Source of the DNA: JASEGV01 sp037443545
Lineage (GTDB): Bacteria; Bacteroidota; Ignavibacteria; UBA10030; BY39
Reading direction: 5' to 3'
Assembly: GCA_037443545.1 (NCBI GenBank)
Contig: JBBIOD010000059.1
Span: forward strand, 1 to 10,916
Length of the DNA: 10,916 bases
The first letter of the stretch is position 1. Each line of letters starts with the position of its first letter. Shown here piece by piece: positions 1 to 6,710 of this stretch. The translations under genes were made by a program, and so were the position numbers. Under the pieces are notes generated by a model. That model was not told where the DNA came from and searched no databases. It saw only the letters and a program-made list of their open reading frames with translations.

Positions 1-70
1 TATCAGCACCCAATATTCGTTCGTTTAACTTTCTGCGGAACGATTGAAATTCTTCAACACGTTTTGGCAT
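1..70 (-). CDS. Carboxymuconolactone decarboxylase family protein, N-terminus only (cut by window edge)
   Basis: Only the first 23 codons are in the window; the gene runs off the left edge. The visible start reads MPKRVEEFQSFRRKLNERIL, then GAD. A short basic and acidic helix of the form 'VEEFxxFRxKxNExIL' is what I recall at the N-terminus of AhpD-like carboxymuconolactone decarboxylase proteins of Bacteroidota, where it precedes the CxxC-bearing helical core. The core is outside the window, so the family call rests on this short stretch. The ATG overlaps the TAA stop of the upstream membrane-protein gene (TAATG), and a purine-rich GAGAGA lies just before it inside that gene, so translation is probably coupled. 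The identification is tentative. Confidence 0.5.
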   Translation of the reverse strand, partial: MPKRVEEFQSFRRKLNERILGAD

Positions 71-633
71 TATGGTCTCTCTTTAATAAATGCAGCAATA
101 ACTAATCCTGCTAAAATCCAACCGACAATCAAATCAGCCGACATTGCTGTAGTATATTTGATTGGAAAATACATCCAGTTCCAATTTGAAATGTGAATGG
201 TGATAGATGCAAAAATTGCCAGCACACCCACAAATGAAACCCGTGCGAAATACGATTGTTTACTAGCCGTGCTTCTCGATAAAATCCAGGCTACCAACAT
301 TGCAACTAACATATTTATTAATGTACCATAAATAATATTCGTTATCATAGTTGGGTCGCCACCTGTAGGACGGAAAAATATTGTAACTATCGGTCCACTT
401 ATAATTTTCTCCTGCCAAATATTTTGTGAGTCTTCTGATTTTGCGTCGGGAATGGCTGGTATTACATAAACTCCCTCTTCTTTTATGGAATTGGCGAAAT
501 TGTGAGAAAAGGTTTCATTATCAGGACAACTCCTTATAGTGTCTCCGTGAAAATTGAGTCCCATCCAAGCTACAAAACCCCAGAGGGTAAGAACAATTCC
601 GCCTATGCTCCCGGCGATAATAATTTTTTTCAT
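70..633 (-). CDS. Hypothetical four-helix integral membrane protein
   Basis: The 187-residue product is not a family I can name. Four hydrophobic segments are visible: about residues 4-26, 96-119, 129-148 and 164-183. Between the first and second is a hydrophilic region of roughly 70 residues (about 28-95), which is probably extracytoplasmic if the N-terminus (MKK) stays inside. A Trp/Tyr-rich stretch, SNWNWMYFPIKY (149-160), links helices 3 and 4 and looks like a membrane-interface segment. There are no recognisable catalytic motifs. The single cysteine (36) lies in the loop, so helix 1 is not a lipobox. The start is well supported: AAAGGAG lies a few bases before ATG. The gene overlaps the next one by one base (TAATG), which suggests they are translated together. 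It may be a small inner-membrane protein; no substrate can be inferred. Confidence 0.8.
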   Translation of the reverse strand: MKKIIIAGSIGGIVLTLWGFVAWMGLNFHGDTIRSCPDNETFSHNFANSIKEEGVYVIPAIPDAKSEDSQNIWQEKIISGPIVTIFFRPTGGDPTMITNIIYGTLINMLVAMLVAWILSRSTASKQSYFARVSFVGVLAIFASITIHISNWNWMYFPIKYTTAMSADLIVGWILAGLVIAAFIKERP

Positions 634-641
634 ATAAGTCT

Positions 642-814
642 CCTTTGTTTATTTGTTTTTGAATATCTTCTTCAGATGACTCAACGGCTTTATTCCAACT
701 ATCCGCTTGTTCGGATGCTCGCTGAATTGTTTTATTAGTCGCATCACCGTCTGGACCGAGCAGAAAATAGCGACCTTGATCTTCTGAATTCGGTCGTCCT
801 GAAGATTCAGTCGG
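642..814 (-). other. Coding-like tail in frame beyond the stop of the 162-residue lipoprotein (possible nonsense-truncated C-terminus)
   Basis: Directly after the TAA at 815-817, the same frame stays open on the minus strand through this whole gap and a little into the next gene. The translation (PTESSGRPNSEDQ..., GRYFLLGPDGDATNK..., then AVESSEEDIQKQINKGD) is hydrophilic and uses GAA, GAT, AAA and CAA codons like the neighbouring genes. It contains no ATG, GTG or TTG codon in frame, so it is not a free-standing gene. In this frame there is no stop before the next gene's ribosome binding site. A one-base change in the A5 run near 649-653 would bring in the TAA just before that site. I infer either an old C-terminus that was cut off by a nonsense mutation, or chance openness. 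Confidence 0.35.
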
Positions 815-1303
815 TTATATTTCTGTGTTACCTGAAATTTTGTTCAATTCCTCTATCGCCGGTTCAACAAATTTCTTCCAATTGAACGGGTCGTGTGCCG
901 GCGGAGCTGTCGAAAAAAAACTGGTCAAATCGGCGTTCGTTGTGGTGATATATATTTTGATGTTTTCCGCCGCATGTAAATATCGCTCCGCTAATGTTTT
1001 AGTTTTTTCTTCGCGCATTTGTTCTATAAAACGGGCTTCTTGTATGTTTGAATCAAGTTGCTGCAATAGAGAATCTAATTCGTAACGCTTGGTGTCGTAA
1101 GCGGTTTTCCACTCCTTCGTTTGCTTATTCCTGACGTAACGTGTTTCGCTCGCTTGAATTCGATGCACAATATCGTTTGTTTGCACCGCTATTTCGATTA
1201 TCCGTTTTTCCGATTCCGAAATCTTATGTTCTTTGCCGTCGCATCCGGAAACTGCTAATATTAATATTAAAATCAAAACGTAAAACATTTTTTTGTGTAT
1301 CAT
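815..1303 (-). CDS. Small helical lipoprotein of unknown function
   Basis: This 162-residue protein begins with a type II signal peptide: MIHKKM, a hydrophobic run at 7-18, then the lipobox VSGC with the lipidated cysteine at 21. The mature part (22-162) is highly charged and reads as helical. About 28-120 has heptad-like spacing of Leu/Ile among Glu, Lys and Arg, for example in the region YELDSLLQQLDSNIQEARFI, so a coiled coil or helical bundle is likely. Near the end is a short Pro-rich turn (TAPPAHDPFNWKKF). I do not recognise a family. The start has AAGGA five bases upstream. The next gene upstream stops only 8 bp away and the ribosome binding site lies at that junction, so the two are surely co-transcribed. 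The coding frame appears to continue past the stop codon (see the tail at 642-814), so the protein may once have been longer. Confidence 0.8.
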   Translation of the reverse strand: MIHKKMFYVLILILILAVSGCDGKEHKISESEKRIIEIAVQTNDIVHRIQASETRYVRNKQTKEWKTAYDTKRYELDSLLQQLDSNIQEARFIEQMREEKTKTLAERYLHAAENIKIYITTTNADLTSFFSTAPPAHDPFNWKKFVEPAIEELNKISGNTEI

Positions 1304-1311
1304 TCTTTTCC

Positions 1312-2151
1312 TTAATTAATTTTTACAGATTTTAACACGATATTTTGTGTCAAGTCGATGTAGCCAAATCCCTCGGGATTTTCAAAATTTGAAATCTTGA
1401 TATCTTTAGTAGTGAAGACCCTTTTGACAAGTCCGACGGTGTGAAGATATTCAGTGACGATAATATCCGTGTCATAGATTCCATTCGTATCCATATCATA
1501 ATACCATCTGATAGCATAGGCGTCGAACTTACCGGCAGGGGTTTGAATGAGTTTTCTGTCAACAACTTCCTTTTCGATTAACCAGGGCTTGTCGTAGTCG
1601 CGGAATATCCATTTACTTCCAACGAAGAACGGATACTGATATACTTTCAGAGGGGGATTTTCGGTATAAATAGAGTCGGAATAATTATTAACTTTTTGTT
1701 CGATGTAATCTATTAAACTTTGAAAATTGTTAAAAGTTTTTTCTTTGAAGATTACTTTGAATGTAGCATTAGTTTTAGGTGTGAGCAACGAACCTCCCGT
1801 ATATCCATAAAGATAAAGAGCTTCATGAGTTTTAATATAAAACTTAAAAGAGGAAGACCGGCGGTTTTCTATCTCTTCAGATGAAAGGAGCGAATATGTT
1901 TCTACGCCGTTGTTAAAAATATATTTGCCCCTCGATTCAACTCTTCCTGAAAAAACATAAACGGTTTCTTTGTATGTTAGTCCCGGGGTTAAAGGGCGGA
2001 AGTTAGATAATTCAATTTTAGTTTCATACACCCACACATTCCCTTCTCCGAGTGGATAATGATACATGGTATCCAACCCATAAGGCGAATCCGAACAGCT
2101 CCAGAGAATACAAATAATAAATACAGATAATGCAAGTATTATTGTTTTCAT
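1312..2151 (-). CDS. Lipoprotein with 'YPLxxGNxWxY' type beta-rich domain, function unknown
   Basis: The product has 279 residues with a signal peptide ending in a lipobox-like LWSC (cysteine 19), so it is probably anchored to a membrane. After the anchor comes YPLGEGNVWVYE (32-43), and later FFVGSKWIF (175-183) and TPAGKFDAYAI (204-214). These short motifs are familiar from a loosely defined group of Bacteroidota and Ignavibacteria lipoproteins of about 200-300 residues whose function is not known. The segment at 219-229 (DMDTNGIYDTD) has the Asp/Asn spacing of a calcium-binding turn, but a full EF-hand is not clear. It is followed by EYLHTVGLVKR, the usual 'GVGLVK' position in this group. 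The start is supported by AAGGAT about eight bases upstream. The gene sits 13 bp after the kinase gene and 8 bp before the small lipoprotein, so these belong to one transcript. Confidence 0.75.
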   Translation of the reverse strand: MKTIILALSVFIICILWSCSDSPYGLDTMYHYPLGEGNVWVYETKIELSNFRPLTPGLTYKETVYVFSGRVESRGKYIFNNGVETYSLLSSEEIENRRSSSFKFYIKTHEALYLYGYTGGSLLTPKTNATFKVIFKEKTFNNFQSLIDYIEQKVNNYSDSIYTENPPLKVYQYPFFVGSKWIFRDYDKPWLIEKEVVDRKLIQTPAGKFDAYAIRWYYDMDTNGIYDTDIIVTEYLHTVGLVKRVFTTKDIKISNFENPEGFGYIDLTQNIVLKSVKIN

Positions 2152-2164
2152 TTTATCATCCTTA

Positions 2165-4375
2165 TTATTTTATGTATTTCAAAACAGCTTTTTGTAAAAC
2201 GTCTTTGTTCGCAGGTTTGATAAATATTTCTTTAACGCCGTACTGCATTAAAGCTTCGGCATCAGCTTTTGACTCGAATGAAGTAATGATAATTACCGGT
2301 GTGTTTTTAGTCTGTGGTTGCGAGCGGAGTTCTTTTAGTAAACGCAATCCATCCATACCGGGCATAGCAAAGTCGGCTAATATCAGAACAGGAAGTCGTG
2401 ATATAGCAATCGACATAGCTTCGTAGCCGTCGAGTGCTTCAAGAAGCAAGACGTCGGGAAGAATTTGTTCCATATAATGAACTGCAAGCGAGCGGTCGCC
2501 TTTGTTGTCGTCAACTATAAGAACAGATTTTTGGACAGCCGGGATAGTGAAAATGAAGGACGTTCCCTGCCCCACTTGGCTATCGATAGTGATAGTGCCT
2601 CCATGCCTTTGCACTACTTCGGCAACAAGAGCTAAACCTAACCCGGAACCTTCTTCGCCTTCAGTACCGCGTGAAAAATATTTTGTATCTATACGGAATA
2701 ATTTATCGAAATCTTCTTTTGGAATGCCAACGCCCGTATCGCGAACGGCTATCTTCACAAACTTTCCCTGAGATTCAATAAAATCTACCCAAACTTTTCC
2801 CTTTTGAGGTGTAAATTTAACGGCGTTTGAAATTAAATTACCGAACAACTGAAGCATCAGGTTTTCATCGACATTGACGATTGTCCGTTCAGGAATGTTT
2901 GTGAAAAGTTTAATATTTTTTCTCAGCGCATTACCGGCTAACGAAACGATACTGCGCCCGACAAGCTCGTGCAAGTCAATCGGTCGTGGTTCAAATCTGA
3001 TACGCCCGGTTTCTAATCGCGACCAATCGAGCAGGTTGTTCAACAGATGTAACTGCTGTTCAGCAGCTTGCTTGATGAACTGTAGAAATTCCTTCTTTTC
3101 GGCTTCTGTAAATTCAGCTTTATCATCGAGCAGCATTTCAGTAAAGCCGAGTATGCTGTTGAAAGGTGCGCGCAGATCATGAGAGACGATGGAGAGGAAT
3201 TTATCCTTCTGTAAGTTGAGCGAACGAATGGCATTCTCTGCTGCTTTCCGGTTCGTAATATCTTGGATCATCCCTTCATAATAAAGAATATTTCCTTCGG
3301 GGTCGATAACTGCGCGTGAATTTTCAAGAACGGTAATTTCGGAGCCATCTTTTCTTTTGAGACGTATTTCGTAGTCGCTAACTTTTCCGTCTCTATCCAT
3401 CAAAGCTTGGAAAGCTTTTCGGTCGTCTGGATTCACATAAAATTGCGATGCAGGAATATTCGAAAATTCCTCCATATTTGAATATCCCAACATATCCAAT
3501 AAGGCTTTATTTGCAGTAATAATTCTGCCTTCGCCCGACGATTGGTAAATTCCTTCGATAGCGTTTTCGAAAATAGATTTAAATTTTGCCTCTGCTTGTT
3601 CGGCAGTTTTTTTTGCTTTTAATTCTTCAGTAATGTTGCGCTTGATTTCTACTACATTAATCAATTTTCCGAATTCATCGAAAACAGGATTGATTGTCAA
3701 CTCTTCGTCGTATAAAGTGCCATCTTTTTTCTTGTTTTTAAAATATCCGTGCCACACTTTACCGCTGAGAACCTGCTGCCAAATATTATGAATATAGTCT
3801 TTGTTCTGAATGTCGGAATCCAGAATCGAGAGTTGTTTCCCGATGGCTTCCGATTTCGAATATTGCGTAATTTTCTCGAAAGCAGAATTGACGTATTGTA
3901 TAACACCTTGTTTATCGGTAACAACAATCATCTCGGTCGTTTGATCAATTATTTTGGATAGAGTGAGGGTTTCCTGATCGACTAATTTTCGGATGGTAAT
4001 ATCGAAAGCGATTGCCTGAAATCCTGTCGCCTTACCGTTGCCCAGCAACAGAGTTGTGCTCTGTCCAAACCATTTTACTTTACCGGCTTTTGTAAGAATG
4101 GGAAACTCTAAATAGGTTCGGGAAATTTTTTCTTTGAGCTGGTTAGAGTAATGCGACTTCACAGTTTCGAAATATTCATTATGAACGATGTCGAAAAAAT
4201 TTTTCTTTAGAAGTTCTTTTTCTTCAAATCCAGATAATTTTACAAAAAAGGGATTTACAAAAACAAACCTCCCTGTTTTGTTAGTCAAGAAAAAAACAGC
4301 ATCTGTCCTCTCGATAATATGCTTGAAATCTAAACTCTCTTTACTTTTCTTCCGTGTCGGTTGTTTTTTATTCAT
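2165..4375 (-). CDS. Soluble PAS-PAS-PAS hybrid sensor histidine kinase with C-terminal receiver
   Basis: This 736-residue signalling protein has three PAS domains (about 16-130, 135-252 and 264-378; the last two end in the typical IKRNIT and IQDIT PAC-type strands). A HisKA dimerisation domain follows, with SHDLRAPF and phospho-accepting His399. Next is a HATPase_c domain with the N box NLISNAVKF (513-521), G1 box DTGVGIP (546-552) and G2 box GSGLGL (576-581). Last is a receiver domain (about 617-736) with the acidic pair Asp622/623, phospho-acceptor Asp668 in ADFAMPGMDG, Thr698 and Lys720. All key residues are present, so it should be active. There is no signal peptide or transmembrane helix, so it senses something inside the cell. 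No DNA-binding output domain or separate response regulator is encoded nearby, so phosphate probably passes to an unlinked partner. The start has only a weak GGA upstream and lies 6 bp after the peptidase stop, which suggests coupling. Confidence 0.93.
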   Translation of the reverse strand: MNKKQPTRKKSKESLDFKHIIERTDAVFFLTNKTGRFVFVNPFFVKLSGFEEKELLKKNFFDIVHNEYFETVKSHYSNQLKEKISRTYLEFPILTKAGKVKWFGQSTTLLLGNGKATGFQAIAFDITIRKLVDQETLTLSKIIDQTTEMIVVTDKQGVIQYVNSAFEKITQYSKSEAIGKQLSILDSDIQNKDYIHNIWQQVLSGKVWHGYFKNKKKDGTLYDEELTINPVFDEFGKLINVVEIKRNITEELKAKKTAEQAEAKFKSIFENAIEGIYQSSGEGRIITANKALLDMLGYSNMEEFSNIPASQFYVNPDDRKAFQALMDRDGKVSDYEIRLKRKDGSEITVLENSRAVIDPEGNILYYEGMIQDITNRKAAENAIRSLNLQKDKFLSIVSHDLRAPFNSILGFTEMLLDDKAEFTEAEKKEFLQFIKQAAEQQLHLLNNLLDWSRLETGRIRFEPRPIDLHELVGRSIVSLAGNALRKNIKLFTNIPERTIVNVDENLMLQLFGNLISNAVKFTPQKGKVWVDFIESQGKFVKIAVRDTGVGIPKEDFDKLFRIDTKYFSRGTEGEEGSGLGLALVAEVVQRHGGTITIDSQVGQGTSFIFTIPAVQKSVLIVDDNKGDRSLAVHYMEQILPDVLLLEALDGYEAMSIAISRLPVLILADFAMPGMDGLRLLKELRSQPQTKNTPVIIITSFESKADAEALMQYGVKEIFIKPANKDVLQKAVLKYIK

Positions 4376-4381
4376 ATCAGA

Positions 4382-6010
4382 TTAGTCCATAATTTTCAGC
4401 GTGCGGAGATATGCCCCTGTTTCGAGCGACTTGCCGGTAGTGTTTCGGATGCGTTCGTGCCATTCTTGAACTTCGCCGTTTGCGTAAAGGTGTTTGATAA
4501 TCCAATCGCTTAATTCGGGGTTTGATATCCTTGAGCTGCCAAATTTATTTACGATGACTTCATAAATTTGTGCCGAAATCATTTTAGATAAAATGTAATT
4601 TTGAAAGTAACACGGATACATCGTGTACCAGATCGAAGATGCATAGCGGTGAGGCATCGTGCTGTCGATTTCAACTAAAAGATATTTTTTATACATCTCG
4701 CGTTCGAGTATCGCCAAATCTTGATCGGGGTTTTTGTACATTTCGTACTCGAAGAAGAAATCTTTTAATGTTTTGCGTAAGTAATAGAGGTCGCCGAATG
4801 TCCTCGTTGCAACATATTTTTCAGTGTCCTCGTGTGAAGCCGATGTATATGCCCTCAGCCATTCGGGGTCGTTAACAAATTCAGATTGCAGTTCTGCTAC
4901 GCCTTCGGCATAAGCGCCGCACGAGGCGCCCGGAATCCACTCGTACCCTTTCAATATCGGGTATCGAATTTGGGTGTGGACTGTGTGTAGGGCATGACCA
5001 TATTCGTGAAAGGCAACGTTATAAAATCGTTTGCCCGTTATCGGATTTAATAAATATCGCGAGTCGTGAGGAATATTAATTCCAATATTTAAACCGCCGA
5101 AGGGAATGTCTTTAATTGTTTCTTTAATCGGTAATGAATCGACTTTGAAACCGATGTTTTTATGAAACCTATGAAGAATAGGGAATATAGAATCTTTCGG
5201 GAAATGTGAGTCGGAAATTGAAGCCCACCGGTAAACAGCAGCTTCGAAATCCCAAGGATGAAATTTCTTGGTCTTTAATTTTTTTTTGGACGATTCAATA
5301 AATTCTTGAAAATTAGCACGTGTTTTTTCTTCAAGATTATTGAGCGTCTTTAACAGCCAATCTTCTTTTATTTGATGAAGGAACAACGATAACGAGTAAT
5401 AATTATAAAATCCGAGTTGTTTTGCTTTTTCGTTTCTCAATTTCACTAATTCAACCAGCTCGTCTTGAGCGTTGTTCGACAATTGCGATGTGATGAGCCA
5501 ATAATTTTTTCTTTGTTTCGGGTTTTGCTCTACTCGTAGGCGCGTCTCTATTTCGGCTAATGAAATTCGATTTCCTAAATAGGAGAATTTAAAATTCGTG
5601 ATTTTTTTCTGTAGATAATTTTCGTTAGTTGCGATAGCCGAGTCGGAATAAATGTTGCCGCCCAAGAAACACCGCCACCAGATTTCAAGCCGCCTTGCCA
5701 ATGTATCGTCGGCTAATGAACTTGCCTTAGCACGCCAAACATCGATTAGATTTTTGTCGGATGAATCGAGGAATATTTTTGCAAATTTTGCTTTAGCTGC
5801 ATCGAGATTATGGTCTGCTTCTCCCGAATATAAATTCCAATTTGCTGTCCCAGTTTGAATGCAAGCTTCCTCATACTCCCGCTCTAATGTATCGATGTAT
5901 ATCAGTAAATCGTTTTTGGTGCTGATGGTGTCTCTCTGACGTTCACATGAAACGAATAAAAAAAGAGAAACAATCAAAGAATAAGTATAAAGAGATGTGT
6001 GTCGACACAT
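4382..6010 (-). CDS. Zinc metallopeptidase lipoprotein, M2/M3-like (gluzincin, HExxH)
   Basis: I place the start at the ATG at 6010, giving 542 residues. It follows a strong AGGAG and opens a signal peptide ending in FVSC (Cys22). An in-frame ATG at 6115 would add 35 residues before that peptide and has no ribosome site. The catalytic core is HEYGHALH (zinc ligands His335 and His339, base Glu336). AEGVAEL follows, with Glu369 the likely third ligand. Later comes PHRYASSIWYTMYP, with His454 and Tyr456 in the place where M3-type oligopeptidases carry substrate-binding His and Tyr. The N-terminal ANWNLYSGEAD (about 56-66) and the helical LRNEKAKQLGF region (about 191-201) also fit the M2/M3 fold, in which a deep helical channel admits short peptides. 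It probably trims oligopeptides outside the cytoplasm. The spacing from His339 to Glu369 is a few residues longer than I would expect for ACE (M2) or thimet-type (M3) enzymes, so the exact family is open. Confidence 0.85.
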   Translation of the reverse strand: MCRHTSLYTYSLIVSLFLFVSCERQRDTISTKNDLLIYIDTLEREYEEACIQTGTANWNLYSGEADHNLDAAKAKFAKIFLDSSDKNLIDVWRAKASSLADDTLARRLEIWWRCFLGGNIYSDSAIATNENYLQKKITNFKFSYLGNRISLAEIETRLRVEQNPKQRKNYWLITSQLSNNAQDELVELVKLRNEKAKQLGFYNYYSLSLFLHQIKEDWLLKTLNNLEEKTRANFQEFIESSKKKLKTKKFHPWDFEAAVYRWASISDSHFPKDSIFPILHRFHKNIGFKVDSLPIKETIKDIPFGGLNIGINIPHDSRYLLNPITGKRFYNVAFHEYGHALHTVHTQIRYPILKGYEWIPGASCGAYAEGVAELQSEFVNDPEWLRAYTSASHEDTEKYVATRTFGDLYYLRKTLKDFFFEYEMYKNPDQDLAILEREMYKKYLLVEIDSTMPHRYASSIWYTMYPCYFQNYILSKMISAQIYEVIVNKFGSSRISNPELSDWIIKHLYANGEVQEWHERIRNTTGKSLETGAYLRTLKIMD

Positions 6011-6018
6011 TAGTTTAT

Positions 6019-6023
6019 CTCCT
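6019..6023 (-). promoter_or_regulatory. Ribosome binding site (AGGAG) that fixes the peptidase start
   Basis: AGGAG on the minus strand lies eight bases before the ATG at 6010. No comparable site precedes the longer in-frame ATG at 6115. This site and the lipoprotein signal peptide that begins at 6010 together decide the start. Confidence 0.75.
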
Positions 6024-6038
6024 GTATAATTTAACGGG

Positions 6039-6067
6039 TTTAAAAATAAATTGTGGTTTTTTGTAAA
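6039..6067 (-). promoter_or_regulatory. Possible sigma-70 type promoter for the peptidase/kinase block
   Basis: On the minus strand TTTACA (6062-6067) and TTTAAA (6039-6044) are 17 bases apart and match the -35 and -10 consensus at five and four of six positions. Transcription would start near 6032, giving a leader of about 20 bases that contains the AGGAG site. It lies just downstream of the terminator-like hairpin, where a new promoter would be expected. The region is AT-rich, so chance matches are common. Confidence 0.28.
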
Positions 6068-6075
6068 AGATAAAG

Positions 6076-6118
6076 AAAAAAAAGGCTGAAACAAAACCAT
6101 AATCTCATTGTTCAAGCC
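6076..6118 (-). terminator. Imperfect intrinsic terminator after the cohesin gene
   Basis: On the minus strand GGCTTGAAC (6118-6110) can pair with GTTTCAGCC (6092-6084), with one bulged base on each side. The stem is followed at once by eight T residues (6083-6076). The stem is short and the loop (17 bases) is long, so strength is doubtful. The position, about 20 bp after the stop of the cohesin-like gene, is right for ending that transcript. Confidence 0.4.
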
Positions 6119-6137
6119 CCTCGGTTTTACTCTAAAA

Positions 6138-6710
6138 TTATTTAATTATTACCTGTAAACTATCTATTTTCAAACTCGAAAAATTATTTATCGAAAGTCC
6201 GTCGCTCTTTTTAATTTCTAATTTATTCTTGTTGATTTTAAACCACGCGCTGCCGGTCGATGTGGCTTTCGCTTTCAATTTTACAACCACACCGCTTCCC
6301 TCTGAAACAAGTCCGCTGTTTTTGATATACGAAATACCGATGCTTGCCCTACCAAAACCTTGTTCAACTTTTTTTAGCATCAAAAACTTCGACGTATCAC
6401 TGGTCTGAAAATAAGGACCAATCAACATTTTTGTTTGGTCCAGAATTTCGACGAAGTTTTTATCGTACAATATTTCGATAGCTGAGCCAAACACACTCTG
6501 CATATTATAAAAAACTAATTTAACATCGAAGTTGCCGCCTGAACTAACGGTGGTTGAACTCGATATTAGCCGCACCGAAAAACTCGTGTCGGCAGGAAAT
6601 GTAAAATCTTCCGGCGGTGGTGGCGGTGGCGGAGTTACAGGATCTTTTTTGCAGCTTGAAAATTGTATGGAACTAATAATTATAATCAGACCTAATATGA
6701 AATTTTTCAT
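6138..6710 (-). CDS. Lipoprotein with cohesin-like domain
   Basis: The 190-residue product has a lipoprotein signal peptide ending in FSSC (Cys20), then KKDPVT, a run of seven prolines (27-33), and a single beta-rich domain from about 43 to the end. That domain resembles a cohesin: it starts ISSSTTVSSGGNFDVKLVF, continues with an 'aleIlYDKNFVEIL' strand, and has the late GRASIGISYI and GSGVVVKLKAKA strands typical of that fold. Cohesins bind dockerins by calcium-dependent contacts, and the gene immediately upstream encodes a dockerin. The two overlap by four bases (ATGA) and this gene has no clear ribosome site of its own, so its translation should depend on the upstream gene. The likely role is to hold the secreted dockerin protein at the cell envelope, with the proline run acting as a stalk. 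A cohesin-fold domain with another ligand remains possible. Confidence 0.8.
   Translation of the reverse strand: MKNFILGLIIIISSIQFSSCKKDPVTPPPPPPPEDFTFPADTSFSVRLISSSTTVSSGGNFDVKLVFYNMQSVFGSAIEILYDKNFVEILDQTKMLIGPYFQTSDTSKFLMLKKVEQGFGRASIGISYIKNSGLVSEGSGVVVKLKAKATSTGSAWFKINKNKLEIKKSDGLSINNFSSLKIDSLQVIIK
6612..6632 (-). repeat. CCN triplet run encoding a Pro7 stalk
   Basis: Seven consecutive proline codons (CCG and CCA mixed) lie between the lipobox and the cohesin-like domain. A similar Pro6 run is found in the first gene of the same block (10098-10115). Gains or losses of whole triplets would alter stalk length without breaking the frame. Confidence 0.8.

Noticed and set aside
502..738. Plus-strand open frame opposite the membrane-protein gene
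   Set aside because: It is a shadow of the minus-strand gene and the gap beside it, with no ribosome site or recognisable protein features.
2130..4385. Several plus-strand and alternative-frame open stretches within the kinase gene
   Set aside because: The minus-strand frame encodes a complete, motif-perfect kinase; the others are overlapping shadows.
6011..6115. N-terminal extension of the peptidase to an in-frame ATG at 6115
   Set aside because: It would place 35 residues before the signal peptide, has no ribosome site, and overlaps the terminator-like hairpin. The ATG at 6010 has AGGAG and opens the lipoprotein signal.
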